64,000 nt of DNA from Punica granatum (GCF_007655135.1 NC_045127.1:38451538-38515537); one strand, 5' to 3'; positions 22,301-33,884 are shown, counted from the stretch's first letter. Numbers and translations are program-made. Notes: generated from the letters alone by a model not told the origin.

Positions 22301-22735
22301 TCAATCCCGACTACTTTTCTGCACAGGGGTCAGTCCAGACTACTTTTCTGCAATGGGGTCAGTTCCCTTCGAGTCAGTCCCGACTTTAATTTTTGTACAG
22401 GGGTCAGTCTCCTTCGGCTCAATCTCGACTACTTTTCTGCAGAGGGGTCAGTCCCCTTCGGGTCAGTCCCGACTACATTTCTGCACAGGGGTCAGTCCCC
22501 TTCGGGTCAGTCCCGACTTTAATTTCTGCACTGGGGTCAGTCCTGACTACATTTCTGCACAATGGGTCAGTCCCCTTCGGGTCTGTCCCGACTTTAATTT
22601 CTGCACTGGGGTCAGTCCCCTTCGAGTCAATCCCGACTTTGATTTTTGCACTGGGGTCAGTCCCCTTCGGGTTAATCCCGTCTTTAAAGTTTGCTCAGGG
22701 GTCAGTCCCTTTCGGCTCAGTCCAGATTTTAAATG
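19045..22735 (+). repeat. Large 44/45-bp tandem array, element A 3' region
   Basis: Roughly 80 units run through 3.7 kb. Type 1 (44 bp) contains GGGGTCAGTCCCC, TTCGGGTCAGTCCCGA and CTACTTTTCTGCACA. Type 2 (45 bp) has CTTTAATTTCTGCAC instead. Shorter units lack the CCCTTCGGGTCAGT segment. Each full unit holds two potential hairpins (GGGG/CCCC and TCGGG/CCCGA), both with loop TCAGT or TCAAT. Type 1 has no stop in any sense frame and type 2 has TAA in one frame, which explains why several long open frames (up to 415 codons, 21603-22850) overlap here. I do not regard these as separate genes. Confidence 0.9.
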
Positions 22736-22930
22736 CCTATCCCAGTTCTGCTCAGGACTCTACACGTCCATTGTGCGAATCTCACTATATCTCCTTTTTA
22801 TTAGGTACAACATCCCACATGTCCAAAGCAAGAAGGAGAAGGCCATATAGGAAATTCCACTTCGATCATTGCTATCAAACTGTGGTGCTTCTGAAGTCTT
22901 TGGCTGCATCCTCTATTCGAGCAAGCAGTC

Positions 22931-22944
22931 AAAGAGGGGCAAGC
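22931..22944 (+). other. Polypurine tract of element A
   Basis: AAAGAGGGGCAAGC directly precedes the 3' LTR start TGTCTGCACTCC. It is the expected position and base composition for the plus-strand primer. Confidence 0.8.
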
Positions 22945-24552
22945 TGTCTGCACTCCATTTTGGCTCACTGATTCAAATTACATTATCAGCAAGGATCCAA
23001 GCCACAACTTGAGCAGAATACAGAGAAAAATGACTTAACATAGCAGAAAATCACTATTCGTCCTCAAGTCGGCGAAATCGGGCAAATGACACATGAATAT
23101 GACAAAAAGACTCCAGGGATCATCAAAAAGCAAAAGAGTGACTAGAGAGCTCAACAATGTCCAAAATCGGCATTTTCAGTATATCACATGGACAGTTCTA
23201 TTTTCCGATAGTTCGCTCGATCGTTAGAAGATAGCCAATATTGGACTTCAAAAATCCACACCAATGCCAAACATATGAAAAGTGTCTCCAAAGGCATTTT
23301 GCAAATCATTTGCTCTATACAGAACAACTTTCTGTATACAGACAACTTTTCAGTGGAAGTCCAAAAATGATTGTTTCTTGGAGAAAAGTTAATTCCAAAT
23401 ATCAGATGCGGCCATGCCCCACAATCATACAGAGCACGAGCAGTGCTTCAGATTGTCTTTTGGAAGCCATACAGACACCCTGAATGACTTCCGAGCGACA
23501 AAACGGGCATACCCCTCTTCAGAAGAGCATAACCGGAGACTGGTCTGATGGAATTACGGCAAACGAAGTTCACACTACATTGCCCTGAAAACTCCAGCGG
23601 ACATTCGCAATTGGGCAAAACAGACAGAAAACCCTTCACGGTTTCCCGAGTAACCTCCGAGAAGCACAAAAGGCCATTTTCAGTGAAGATCCATATCCAG
23701 AGGTCCTCTTTGGGGAAACTTGACGCCAAATGCTTACGTTACACAATGCTAGCCTTCTCAAGGCTCAATGTGGAATCGTTGGAATGAATAACACAACTCA
23801 TCTAGACCCCTCGAGCAGTGCTTTAATTGTCCCAGATGCACTTTTCATATCCTTAGAGGCCCAATCTCGGCAAACGGAGATAACAGTGATCTCCGGATCA
23901 CCCAAGAAACTCAGAAAGCAATCTGAGAAATTCAGTTTTAGCCTCCTAGGACATCTCTAGCTCCATATTTGCATTTGCCGGCTTAAGGGACAAATGCCCA
24001 CGTAATTTGACAATTTATATCAAAATGACCGACGTGGGATGCAGATACAAGATATGCTGTCAGAAGTAGGTAACCTCGCTCTGAATGCATAAAAGAAGCA
24101 AAACCGGCTTCCGAGCCTCATACAGACATTTGGCAATTCCTCATGGAAAATGCTAATCTCGGACTCATTAAATCCGTTTCCTTGCGTATATCGATAATTC
24201 AACATTCGGTTCGAACCACGAGCCTCGAATGCGCGATCAATCGAGACCAGAGCTTTTTCCCGGTATCTCCTCTTCGGTCGTGGGACCGACGGGATGCCCA
24301 AGATGAGTCACCCTTTATTCTAGAAGCTTCTTCTTCTTCAATGCAAGAAGCCAACTTGCACTCTTGCATGAAAATATCCAAGAAGTTTGAAGACAACACT
24401 CAAGCCTTCATCAATGCTCATTAATGGCTTTGGCTCTTCCACATGAAGGATACTTGGCTCACATTCATCCTCATCCTCATTAGGCAAACCGAAATTTGCT
24501 AATGGGAGGCTTAAGTGTGCTTGCTTTTGCTTAATTGCCCATTAGCTTTGCC

Positions 24553-24560
24553 TATAAATA
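24553..24560 (+). promoter_or_regulatory. TATA box, 3' LTR of A
   Basis: TATAAATA in the same context as in the 5' LTR. Confidence 0.75.
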
Positions 24561-26863
24561 GCCCCAAAGTGATTAAGTTAATCACTTCTCCTCTTGCACA
24601 CTATCTCCAAGCTTTCTCCCTCAAGAAAAGCTCTCAACTCCATAGCCAAAACCAGCAAGCTTCAACACTTCAAAACCAAGAGAGAAAACCCAAAGAAAAC
24701 CCGAAGGAAGCTTTGAGTTATTAAGTCGGAAGCCGATGTTCATCATCCCGACTTAAGTTCAAAAATTCTCAAACTCCATGGACCACATGTTTTGGACCCA
24801 TGGAGTTCATTGGTGAAGTTGGTTTTTCCATGTGAAGTCTTTAAATTATTGTTTCAGGTCATTTAGTGCATTTCGGATGAAGAATCGTCACTCTCGGGTG
24901 AACAGTGCGCACCCGCGTGCCCCATGCGCACGCCCACCGCCTGCTCGCGCGCCTCCCGTGCACTCCAGCCGCAAGCTCGTGCGCCTAGCTCCCCGAACGT
25001 GCAAGCCCTTGCACCCGAGCACTCTTCCAAGCGTTCAACCGAGTCACCCGACTCTTGAACACTTCCCCAACTCTTTCCTCGTATCCCGAGGCTAGGTAAA
25101 ATATTCTCGACTTAGAGAAGTTAGAACGTTTTACATTATTTGCATGGCTATGGAGTAATATGACGTTTTATGCATGTTTAACTTGCAAGACTTAATTTTT
25201 ATACACTTTCATGTTATATTATGCATGCTCATCATCATATAACATGTTAGCATGTCGGGAAACGTTTTGATCGACCCGAAATAGGCAAACGAGCTCTCGA
25301 GTTTGCCTCAAGAAGAGGTGACCGAGGCTTGGCTTACTTTCCTCGGGTTAAGATCGGCCTTCTTAGCCCGATCCAAGCTCGATTCCCGAGTTTTCTCGAG
25401 TTTTCTTACATGCATAAAGTCGATATTGTTTTATCGATTCCTTAAATAACTTGTTTGTGCATGTTTGCATGTTCGAATGCGTTATTCAAATCATGGCAAT
25501 ACCGACTTTCGTTTAATCGTGTCGTTTATCATGTTTATTGTTTAAGCATACGAGAAATGATTCAAAACGAGACGGGAAAACCTCATGGAACCCCATTAAG
25601 GCCATGGGACCTCTCGGCTATCTCCAAGGAGAAGTAATCGAGAGCCTCTTAGACTCGTACGGGTTGCATGAGGCTTCCTCTTCCCGTTTTGAGTCCGTTC
25701 TCGGCTTTCGTGTAATTTGCAATTTACATTATTGTCGCAATATCGCATGAAAATTTCTTTTCAAAACAAAGCATGCATGGATTCGGGTATCGATGCCTCA
25801 TTCGGTTACGAGGGTAGTTTCGGTTATTTGACCGAATTATCCTCGATCCTTATGGAATCGTCTTGGTCGCCGAGTCACGAATCGCTTTCATAATTAATCC
25901 ATTCGGCACAACCCTTAAGCATTAATTTCACGAACGGGTTAATCGGGACGCTCATATGATTAAACCCACTTTACACTGATAAAGTTTACACGAATTGGCC
26001 ATTAACTGATAACTCGCGTCGATGAGTTGCCAAATGACATCTGAAAAGGGCTTCTGCATCCTAACTTGAGTTTTCACCTGATTCCAGGTAACTCAGGTCA
26101 AGATACAGAAGAACTTTCTAGATCACTTCCGGGCAGATCGACCAGTTGTTTGGCTTTTTCGGGGTTCTTGCACAACCCTGGACGATCTAGGGAATTGGTC
26201 GACACCGGCTACAGGTCGAGGTGGCCCGCACTACGATGTTTCCTCTTTTCTGAAAATAATTTTCCAATAAAGGGCGAAATCGTCTTTTCACAATTCAGCG
26301 ACACTCCTAGGGTTAGCATGACAAAAACACTACAGTACGGGATAAGAACGGGCTACCTGTTCAGGTGCAGGTTCATCTGCATAGCCTCTTCTTATCTAAC
26401 TGATGAGTTTCTGTCATCCTAATATTGACTGGGGTAACTAGAACGGTTATCTCTGTCAGAAAAATATGCAAAATGCTGATTAACATTTCACTCAACCTAA
26501 CCAAACACTAGATAATGGTTAGGAGGAATTCTAGATTCCAAATCTAGAGTCAAAACACGAGTTTGGCTAATTCAGTGGAAATTCAGTGTCACAATACAAA
26601 ACAATTCTAAAAGCAATCCACACACATGAGATTTAACTCTCTTTTTCAAGTTTCCAACATAAGCCGAATGATAAAACATTGGCATGTGTTTGATTGCTTA
26701 GCATATGGCATTTGCTTGCAAAAACACCCCTGGGTTAATAATCTGTTAATTCACGTAAACACGACAATAACAAACACCTTGTCTGTTATTAACATGTTGC
26801 GTGTTATCTTTCCGCACTTGTTTACCATATGGGTTGAGCCTGATTCCTAGGCCGAATAATATT

Positions 26864-26934
26864 AGGGTTCAACGCCCTAATCATCAAGCACAGGGTCCAA
26901 CGCCCTAATCATCACTCACAAGGTCCAACGCCCT
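26864..26934 (+). other. Three TCCAACG-loop hairpins, 3' LTR of A
   Basis: AGGG-TTCAACG-CCCT (26864-26878), AGGG-TCCAACG-CCCT (26892-26906) and AAGG-TCCAACG-CCCT (26920-26934) follow each other with start-to-start spacing of 28 bp. Confidence 0.7.
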
Positions 26935-27182
26935 ATTCATTGAGAGTGCATGTCGAATTTCAGTTTTTCGGTGTTTCCCTAAACTCACAGTGAGTTAGAG
27001 CGGAATAATAACTGAATGAAAACTGACTGAGATTCACCCATTTGTAATTATGATTTGATGTATTTTTGAGAGTTCATTGTAAGGATTTTTGTTTTGTACA
27101 TTCAATATGTAAGAATCTCAGTTGGCGAGGAAACGGTCCGAGAGTCGAATCATTCGAATCGGTTTCATGCTTGCCCAAAGGA

Positions 27183-27292
27183 AAGTAAATCCAAGATCTC
27201 GCGGTTCTAGTTCACGCAGAGATTCAACCTCCATGGTTTGATAAACTGTATCGCAAGATTGTAAACCAATTCCCCGATATAAGGATTTACTT
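27183..27292 (+). other. Nested two-stem RNA-like element, 3' LTR of A
   Basis: The outer arms AAGTAAATCC (27183-27192) and GGATTTACTT (27283-27292) are intact. The inner arms carry G-to-A changes that weaken the inner stem compared with the 5' LTR. Confidence 0.65.
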
Positions 27293-28430
27293 CTCTCTCG
27301 GCTTCTCAACCGACATCGTTTAATTCATTGAATTTACGGCGTCAAAACGTGTGAGCCAAGCACAACTTAATTCACGCGATGAATAAATAAAACATGCGAG
27401 CCTAGCAAACCAGAGTACCGAAAGGGTGTGTGAGATATAGGCCCGCACGTAACATGAACCCCCGAACACGGACTTTCCGGTTCCGCACAAATCAATGCCT
27501 TAACAACAACTAGGTGTTCCATACCCCTAGACCCCGGGCAACTTATCCGCCCTCGACCTTCGGGTCGTAAAATGATAAGTGGCGACTCCTTATCTCACTC
27601 GTGTCCGTCACGCGTCCCCACAGGAAGGTGGACACTCCCAAGCCGCGCGATCTAAAAGCGCGCATACGGGCCCCGACGAGAGTCCACATTCGGGTCCGTA
27701 CAACACAACTCATCTAGACCCCCCGAGCAGTGCTTTATGGGTCTCAGATGCACTTTTCATGTCCTTAGAGACCCAATCTCGACAAACAGAGATCATAGGG
27801 ATCTCCGGATCGCCCAAGCAACTCAAAAAGCAATCTGAGAAATCCAGTTTCAGCCTCCTATGACATCTCCGACCCCATATTTGCATTATCAGCTTAAGGG
27901 TCAAGTGCCCACGTAATTTGACAATTTATGTCAAAATGACCGACGTGGGATGAAGATACAAGATATGCTGTCAGAAGTGGGTAACCTCGCTCTGAATGCG
28001 TAAAAGGAGCAAAACCGGCTTCCGAGCCTCATACAGACATTTGGCAATTTCTCACGGAAAATGCCAATCTCAGACTCATTAAATCTGTTTCCTCGCGTAT
28101 ATCGACAATTCGACTTTCAATTTGAACCACGAGCTTCGAATGCGCGATCATTCGAGACCCGAGCTTTCTCTCAGTTTTTCCTCAATGCCTTAGAAATTTC
28201 GACTTCTTCTTCATCAATGCAAGAAACCAACTTGCCCTCTCTTAGCCAAAATATCTTGGAGAGGTTGAAGACAGCACTCAACTCCTCATCAATGCTCATC
28301 AATGTCTTATTTCTTCTTCATTAATGCAATGGAAGAAGATGAGGCTTGATATTTTCTTAATCAAATCGTCCAAGCTTAATCCAAGGGGTTAAGAGCACTT
28401 GCTTTTGCTTAATTGCTCATTACTTTTGCC

Positions 28431-28438
28431 TATAAATT
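28431..28438 (+). promoter_or_regulatory. TATA box of solo LTR B
   Basis: TATAAATT in GCCTATAAATTGCC, one base different from the LTR A box. Confidence 0.65.
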
Positions 28439-29503
28439 GCCCAAAAGTGATTAAGTTCATCACTTCTCTTCTTGCCCACTCTCTCCAAGCTTTCTCCCTC
28501 AAGAAAAGCTCTCAACTCCATAGCCAAAACTAGCAAGCTTCAACACTTCAAAACCAAGAGAGAAAAACCGAAGAAAACCCAAAGAAAGCTTTGAGTTTCT
28601 TAAGTCGGAAGCCGATGTTCATCATCTCAACTTAAGTTCAAAAATTCTCAAACTCCATGGACCACATGTTTTGGACCCAAGGAGATCATTTATGAACTTA
28701 GATTTTTGGTTTGAAGTCATTTGCTCATCATTTCAGGTCATTTAGATGACTTCGGGTGAAGGACGTGCTCTCGGGTGAACAGTACACCCGTAGCTGCACA
28801 GCAGCGCCCAGCTGCACACAGCCGCGTGCGCCCAGCTGCACACAGCCGCGTGCGCCCCGCGCGCCCTTACTTGCCCGAACGTGCATCCTTTACACCCGAG
28901 CATCCTTCCAAGCGTTCAACCGAGTCACCCGACTCTCAAACACTTCCCCGACTCTTTCCTCGTATCCCGAGGCTATGTAAAACATTCTCAACTTAGAGGA
29001 GTTAGGGCTTTTTATATTTTTTACATGTCTATGGAGTGATATGGAGTATATGTCATGTTCCATATGCAAGATTTATTTTTTATGCGTTTTCACATTATAT
29101 TATGCATGTTCGTCATCATATAACATGTTAGCATGTCGGGAAACGTTTCGATCGTCACTCGAAAGACCATCCCGACCCGAAACAAGCAAAAGAGCTTTAC
29201 GGTTTGCCTCAAGAAGAGGTGACCGAAGCTTAGCTTGCTTTCCTTGGGTTAAGATCGGCCTTCTTAGCCCGATCCAAGCTCGATTCCCGAGTTTTCTCGT
29301 ATTTTCTTATGTGCATGAAATCGGTATTGTTTTATCGATTCCGTAAATAACATGTTTGTGCATGCTTCCATGTTTGAATGAGTTAAACAAATCATGGCAA
29401 TACTGGCTTTTGTAAAAAATGTGTCATTTATAGTGTTTGTTGTTTGAGCATGCGAGAAAGGATTCAAAACAAGACGTGGAAACCTCGTGGAACCTAATAC
29501 AGG

Positions 29504-29554
29504 CCATGAGACCTCTCGGCTTTTTCCAATGAGAATTAGCCGAGAGTCTCATGG
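29504..29554 (+). other. 17-bp stem hairpin in LTR B
   Basis: CCATGAGA (29504-29511), a bulged C and CTCTCGGCT (29513-29521) pair with AGCCGAGAG (29538-29546) and TCTCATGG (29547-29554). It is the longest member of the CGG/CCG hairpin family in the A/B/C group. Confidence 0.75.
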
Positions 29555-30502
29555 AGTTATTTGGGTTCCATGAGGCTTCTTCCTCCCGTTTTAAGTCCGT
29601 TCTCGGATCCCATGCAATTTCCAAGTTTCTTTACATCAAGAACCTCACATGAAATGTCTTTCAAGCAAACATGCATGGATTCGAATATCGATGACTTATT
29701 TGGGTTCATTCGGTTATGAGGATATTTTTGGTTATTTTACCAAATTATCCTCGATCCTTGTGAAATCATCTCGGTTATCGAATCACGAATCATTTACACA
29801 ATTAATGCATTCGGCAATAACCTTGAGCATTAATTCCACGAACGGGTTAATCGGGACGCTCATATGATTAATTCATTCAATTCAAACAATTTTGCATGAA
29901 CTGGACATTAATTCGTAACTCGCGTTGACGAATTACAAAACGGTGTTAATGCCCTTTTTAAAACCCTCATACTTTCAAATCCATATTGTGTTGTTTTCCC
30001 TTTTCTGAAAACAAATTTTCAAATCAAGGGCAATAACATCATTTTGTGATTTGGCATCATCTTAGCTTTGTTTAGGGTGCTAGTCGGGTATTCTGTATCG
30101 AAAATACAATTACCTAATTAATCATTTCACTCGACTTAACCAAATGTTAGAAAATGATTTGGTGGAACTCTAGGTTCCAAATTTAAAGTCAAAATTCAAG
30201 TTTGGATCAATCAGTGGTAATTCAGTGTCACAACACCGAATCACTGTAAAAGCAATCCACACACACGAGATTTGACTCTCTTTGTCAAGTTCTCAAAACA
30301 AAGCCAAATGCTAAATTTTGAACATGATTGCTTGCTTAGAATACGACATTTACTTGCAAAAACACACTTGGATTAATAAACATGTTAATCCACGTACATT
30401 CGGTGAATACAAACACATTGTCTGTTATTTACCTGTTACTTGTTATCTTTCCGCACTTGATTGCCATGCGGGTCGAGCCTGATCCCTAGGCCGAATGATA
30501 TT

Positions 30503-30573
30503 AGGGTTCAACGCTCTAATCATCGATCACAGGGTCCAACGCCCTAATCAACACTCACAGGGTCCAACGCCCT
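30503..30573 (+). other. Three TCCAACG-loop hairpins, LTR B
   Basis: AGGG-TTCAACG-CTCT (30503-30517, one mispair), AGGG-TCCAACG-CCCT (30531-30545) and AGGG-TCCAACG-CCCT (30559-30573) are spaced 28 bp. Confidence 0.7.
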
Positions 30574-30817
30574 ATTCAGTGAGAGCGTGCATTGAATTTC
30601 AGTTTTTTGGTGTTTTCCCAAACTCACGGTGAGTTAGAGTGGAATAATAACCGAACGTGAGTCGACTGGAATTCGGCCATTTGTAATTTGTAGTTATTGT
30701 TTTCGAGAGCATTGTAAGGACTTTTATTTTGTACATTCATTCTGTAAGAATTTCAATCGGTAAGCGAACGGTCCGAGAGTCAAATTAATCGAATCGGTCT
30801 AATGCTTGCCCAAAGAA

Positions 30818-30927
30818 AAGTAAATCCAAGAACTCGCGGTTTTGGTTCACGCAGGGATTCGACCTCCATGGTTTGATGAACTGTAACGCGAGATTGTGAA
30901 CCAACTCCCCGACATACGGGTTTACTT
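30818..30927 (+). other. Nested two-stem RNA-like element, LTR B
   Basis: AAGTAAATCC (30818-30827) pairs with GGGTTTACTT (30918-30927) through one G.T pair; the GGTTCAC/GTGAACC inner stem is intact. Confidence 0.7.
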
Positions 30928-31334
30928 CTCTCTCGGCTTCTCAATTGACATCGTTTAATTCATCGAATTTACGGTGTCAAAACGTGCGAACCGAGCGCAA
31001 CTTAATTCATGCGGTAAATAATAAAACATGCAAGCCTAGCAAACCAGAGTACCGAAAGGGCGTGCAGGATATAGGCTCGCACGTAACATGAACCGCCGAA
31101 CTCGGACTTTCCGGTTCCGCACATATCAATACCTTAACAACAACTAGGTGTTCCATACCCCTAGACTTGGGTAACTTATCCGCCCTTGACGTTCGGGTCG
31201 TAAAATGATAAATGGCGACTCCTTCTCACGCGTGTCCGTCATGCGTCCCCACGGGAAAGTGGACACTCCCAAGCCGCGTGATCCAAAAGCACGCAATGCT
31301 GGCCCCGACGAGATTCCACATTCGGGTCCGTACA

Positions 31335-31339
31335 GGGTT
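31335..31339. other. Right copy of target duplication GGGTT of LTR B
   Basis: GGGTT follows the CGTACA end of LTR B and matches 7075-7079. Right of it the integrase of C resumes on the minus strand. Confidence 0.65.
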
Positions 31340-31660
31340 GATGGGACCAATCACATCCATGCCCCACATTGAAAAAGGCCATGGGGCTGCCATTGGACGC
31401 AACTCGTTGGGTGGTGCTTTGATCTGATTCGTGTAGATTTGGCACAAGTGACAGTGCCTGACATGCTTGACGCAGTCAGTCTCCATGGTAGACCAGAAGT
31501 AGCCCAATCGCATGAGTTTCTTTGCAAGCATGAGCCCGTTCATGTAAGGCCCGCAATTTCCTTCATGCACTTCTTCCATAAGGCGTTGCGCCTCATTTCC
31601 ATTGACACACCGAAGTAGTGCGGTTTCGAATGAGCGGCGGTAGAGAGTTTCACCTCTCAA
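31340..31660 (-). pseudogene. Integrase, zinc-binding N-terminal part (element C)
   Basis: This is the N-terminal zinc domain and the start of the catalytic core. It reads VHEG...GPYMNG...CHLCQ, then PPNELRPM and WGMDVIGPIN before LTR B breaks the gene. The zinc domain normally has two His and two Cys. Here the second His position is Tyr (GPYMNG), and the Cys pair CHLC is kept. GMDVIG carries the first catalytic Asp. The remainder of the gene is at 7074-6263. Upstream, the link to RNase H contains stops. Confidence 0.85.
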
Positions 31661-31806
31661 GAAGAAGTGTGCTGCGATGCGTCAGACAGTTCTCCGATCA
31701 TGACGATCAGTGAATGCAGGAATTGGCTGGTTTGTAGCAAGTGCTTGATGTCTGCATACCAAGGCTTGTCGTCGACAGCCTCGATCATGTCGCAATGGGC
31801 AGGGCC

Positions 31807-32376
31807 CTAGGCAATCTCAAACTCCATTGGTTCGATGAGATTTTGATTCGTAATGCTCACCATGGACGCGAGCGTTGCAAGTGCATCCGCAAACTGATTC
31901 TTCGTGCGGGGTGTGTATGTAAACGAGACATTGTCGAAATTCTCTATCAGCTCTTCGAGATACTCGTGGTACGGCACCAATTTTGGATCCTTCGTCTTCC
32001 ACTGCTTGAGCGTCTGAAAGATTGTGAGCACAGAGTCGCCAAACACTTCAAGTTCCTTGACTTTGAGATCGATTGCGATTTGTAAGCCAAGGATACATGC
32101 TTCGTATTCGGCTATGTTGTTGGTGCAGGGGAAATTAATCTTCGCTGCAACTGGGAAATGACGTCTTTCATGGGATATCAGCACTGCGCCAATACCGGAC
32201 CCGGTGGAATTGACTGCGCCGTCAAAGTACATCTTCCACCCAGGATCTTCCTCCTCATCATTTACTTGGAGAGTCCCTTCGTTTGGAAAGTCAGAGTTGA
32301 TTGGTGTGTTATCATCAATCGGAAACTCTGCTAGATGGTTTGCTACTGCTTGGCTCTTTACTGATGTGCGCGACAC
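31807..32376 (-). pseudogene. RNase H domain (element C)
   Basis: This removes the RNA strand during reverse transcription. The frame is open for 189 codons and reads YFDGAVNSTGSG, NNIAEYEA, FGDSVL and NQFADALA, containing the expected acidic residues Asp-Glu-Asp-Asp. It is the best preserved enzyme domain in C, but it lies in another frame than the RT and is followed by a stop, so it could not be made as part of the polyprotein. Confidence 0.88.
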
Positions 32377-33614
32377 GTACTCGCCATTTTGCTATGTTTC
32401 TCTTGGAGGACGGACTGCCAAGCAGATAATTCAGAGGATCTGTCTTTGATAGCAGGCGAACAGTGTGGTAGAGAGTGTATTGCCGGAGCCTTTGCATGAC
32501 CCACACGAGTGCGCAACACATTTTCTCTATTTCAGGGTAGTTAGACTCCCCTTCAGTGAATTTCTTGCTTAAATAGTAAATTGCTCGCTCTGCATTAGAG
32601 GAATCATCACTTTGCCCTAACATGCACCCAATGGATTGTTGGCGTACTGTCAAGTACAAAATGAGAGGACAATTTGGTGAAGGTGGGACCAACACCGGCG
32701 GCTGAACCAGATATACCTTGACTATATCAAAAGCTTTCTGACACTCGTCATCCCATTCGACCGCTGCATTTTTACGAAGCAAGCGGAAGAGCGGTTGGCA
32801 CTTGTCTGTCAAATTTGCAATGAAATGCGCAATGTAATTCAGCCGTCCTAGGAAGCTCCTTACTTCGCGCACTGTCGATGGAGAGGGGCAATTCCATGAT
32901 CGCCTTAACCTTGTCAGGGTCGACCTCAATGCCCTTTTCATTGACTACAAACCCTAATAACTTGCTTGACTTATCACCGAAGGTGCATTTTGTCGGGTTG
33001 AGTCGGAACTTGTACTTTTTGAGACGATCGAATAGTCGCTTGAGGTTAACCAGATGATCTTCACCTTCTTTGGACTTTGCAGTCATCTCTTTATGCATCA
33101 TGTCATGAAAGAAAGTGACCATCGCCTGCTGATAGGTTGCCCCGGCATTTTTGAGACCGAAAGGCATGACCTTGTAGCAAAACGTGCCCCACATCGTGAT
33201 GAACGTTGTTTTGATCTTATTGTCTTCGGCCATCTGAATCTGATTGTATCCAGAAAAGCCGTCCATGAAGGAGAATTGTGTGTGACGTGCAATGTTGTCC
33301 ACCAAGACGTCGATATAGGGCAGCAAGAAGTTATCTTTAGGACTGGCCCTGTTGAGGTCTCGGTAGTCGATGCAGACTCTGACTTTGTCGTTCTTCTTTT
33401 CCATAGGCGCGATGTTCGCTACCCATTCAGAGTAATTGCATACCTCCAAGAATCCTGCATCCATCTGCTTGATGACCTCCTCCTTAATGCGGAGAAGAAG
33501 ATCAGCTCGTTGACGCCGTAAGTGTTGGCATTTGGGCGGAGATCTTTGAATGTCGAGTGGGAGGAAATGCTTTACGATTGAAGGGTCTAAGCCTGGTAGT
33601 CGGCATAAGACCAA
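32315..33614 (-). pseudogene. Reverse transcriptase (element C), active-site box deleted
   Basis: The domain copies element RNA into DNA. Recognisable blocks in order are VRVCIDYRDLN, FSFMDGFSGYNQI (first metal-binding Asp), TTFITMWGTFCYKVMPFGLKN, ATYQQAM, then KSKEGEDHLVNL, RLNPTKCTFG and GFVVNEKGIEVDP. After a frameshift near 32880 come SFLGRLNYIAHFI and the connection region ending in SKKFTEGESNYPEIE. Between HDMMHKE and MTAKSK (plus-strand point about 33086) the segment that normally holds the YxDD motif is absent, with the frame preserved. A 1-base frameshift also separates it from the preceding exon at about 33587-33614. Confidence 0.9.
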
Positions 33615-33884
33615 GCAAAGATCTCTTGATACTCTATCAAGAAATTGATCATCTGGGATCTTTGTGCAAGTTCAAGACCCGTTCCGATTCTGAGGGTGCG
33701 TGGTTCTTCTATAATGTTTGTGTTGATCTCTTTGGTTGGCTCGACTGAGGTGAGTTGGTGGTTTTCGAGACGATGTAAACTCTCCTCTATCTCGGGCACG
33801 TGACCATCCTCGTCAAGTCCTTCCCCGAGGTGTGTTTCGGGTGAATTCGAATCGTTGCATCCATGATTTGGATTCCATTGGAGC

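Larger units (their letters stand above)
7927..27702 (+). mobile_element. Element A: complete non-autonomous Ogre-like retrotransposon (19.8 kb)
   Basis: It has a 5' LTR 7927-12681, PBS 12685-12703, leader, a broken ORF1 13265-14767, a long non-coding internal region with several tandem arrays, a polypurine tract 22931-22944, a 3' LTR 22945-27702 and perfect 5-bp target duplications. No gag, protease, RT, RNase H or integrase similarity is visible between 14768 and 22930. The leader, ORF1 and 3' repeats match element C, so A is a pol-less relative that would need enzymes from a full element. The two LTRs differ at many sites and by several deletions, so the insertion is not recent. Confidence 0.92.
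22945..27702 (+). repeat. 3' LTR of element A
   Basis: It starts TGTCTGCACTCC and ends CGTACA, 4758 bp. It keeps the three TCCAACG hairpins that the 5' LTR lost, but has lost about 20, 10 and 65 bp at places where the 5' LTR is intact. The inner stem of the nested structure is mutated here (AGTTCAC/GTAAACC). Confidence 0.92.
7081..31334 (+). mobile_element. Solo LTR B, interrupted by element A (7927-27702)
   Basis: The LTR starts TGTCAGTACC at 7081, runs to 7926, resumes after element A at 27703 (target duplication copy) or 27708 (new sequence), and ends CCGTACA at 31334. Together the parts make about 4.47 kb, one LTR long. Integrase sequence of C flanks both sides directly, so B has no internal region and is a solo LTR left by LTR-LTR recombination. 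It carries a TATA box at 28431, CGG/CCG hairpins, three TCCAACG hairpins and the nested stem structure. Confidence 0.9.

Noticed and set aside
19045..22735. CRISPR-like look of regular repeats
   Set aside because: Units are contiguous without variable spacers, in a plant retrotransposon 3' region; it is a tandem array.
21603..22850. 415-codon frame in the 44-bp array
   Set aside because: Several frames are open at once because the unit lacks stops; not evidence of a distinct protein, so kept only as part of the array.
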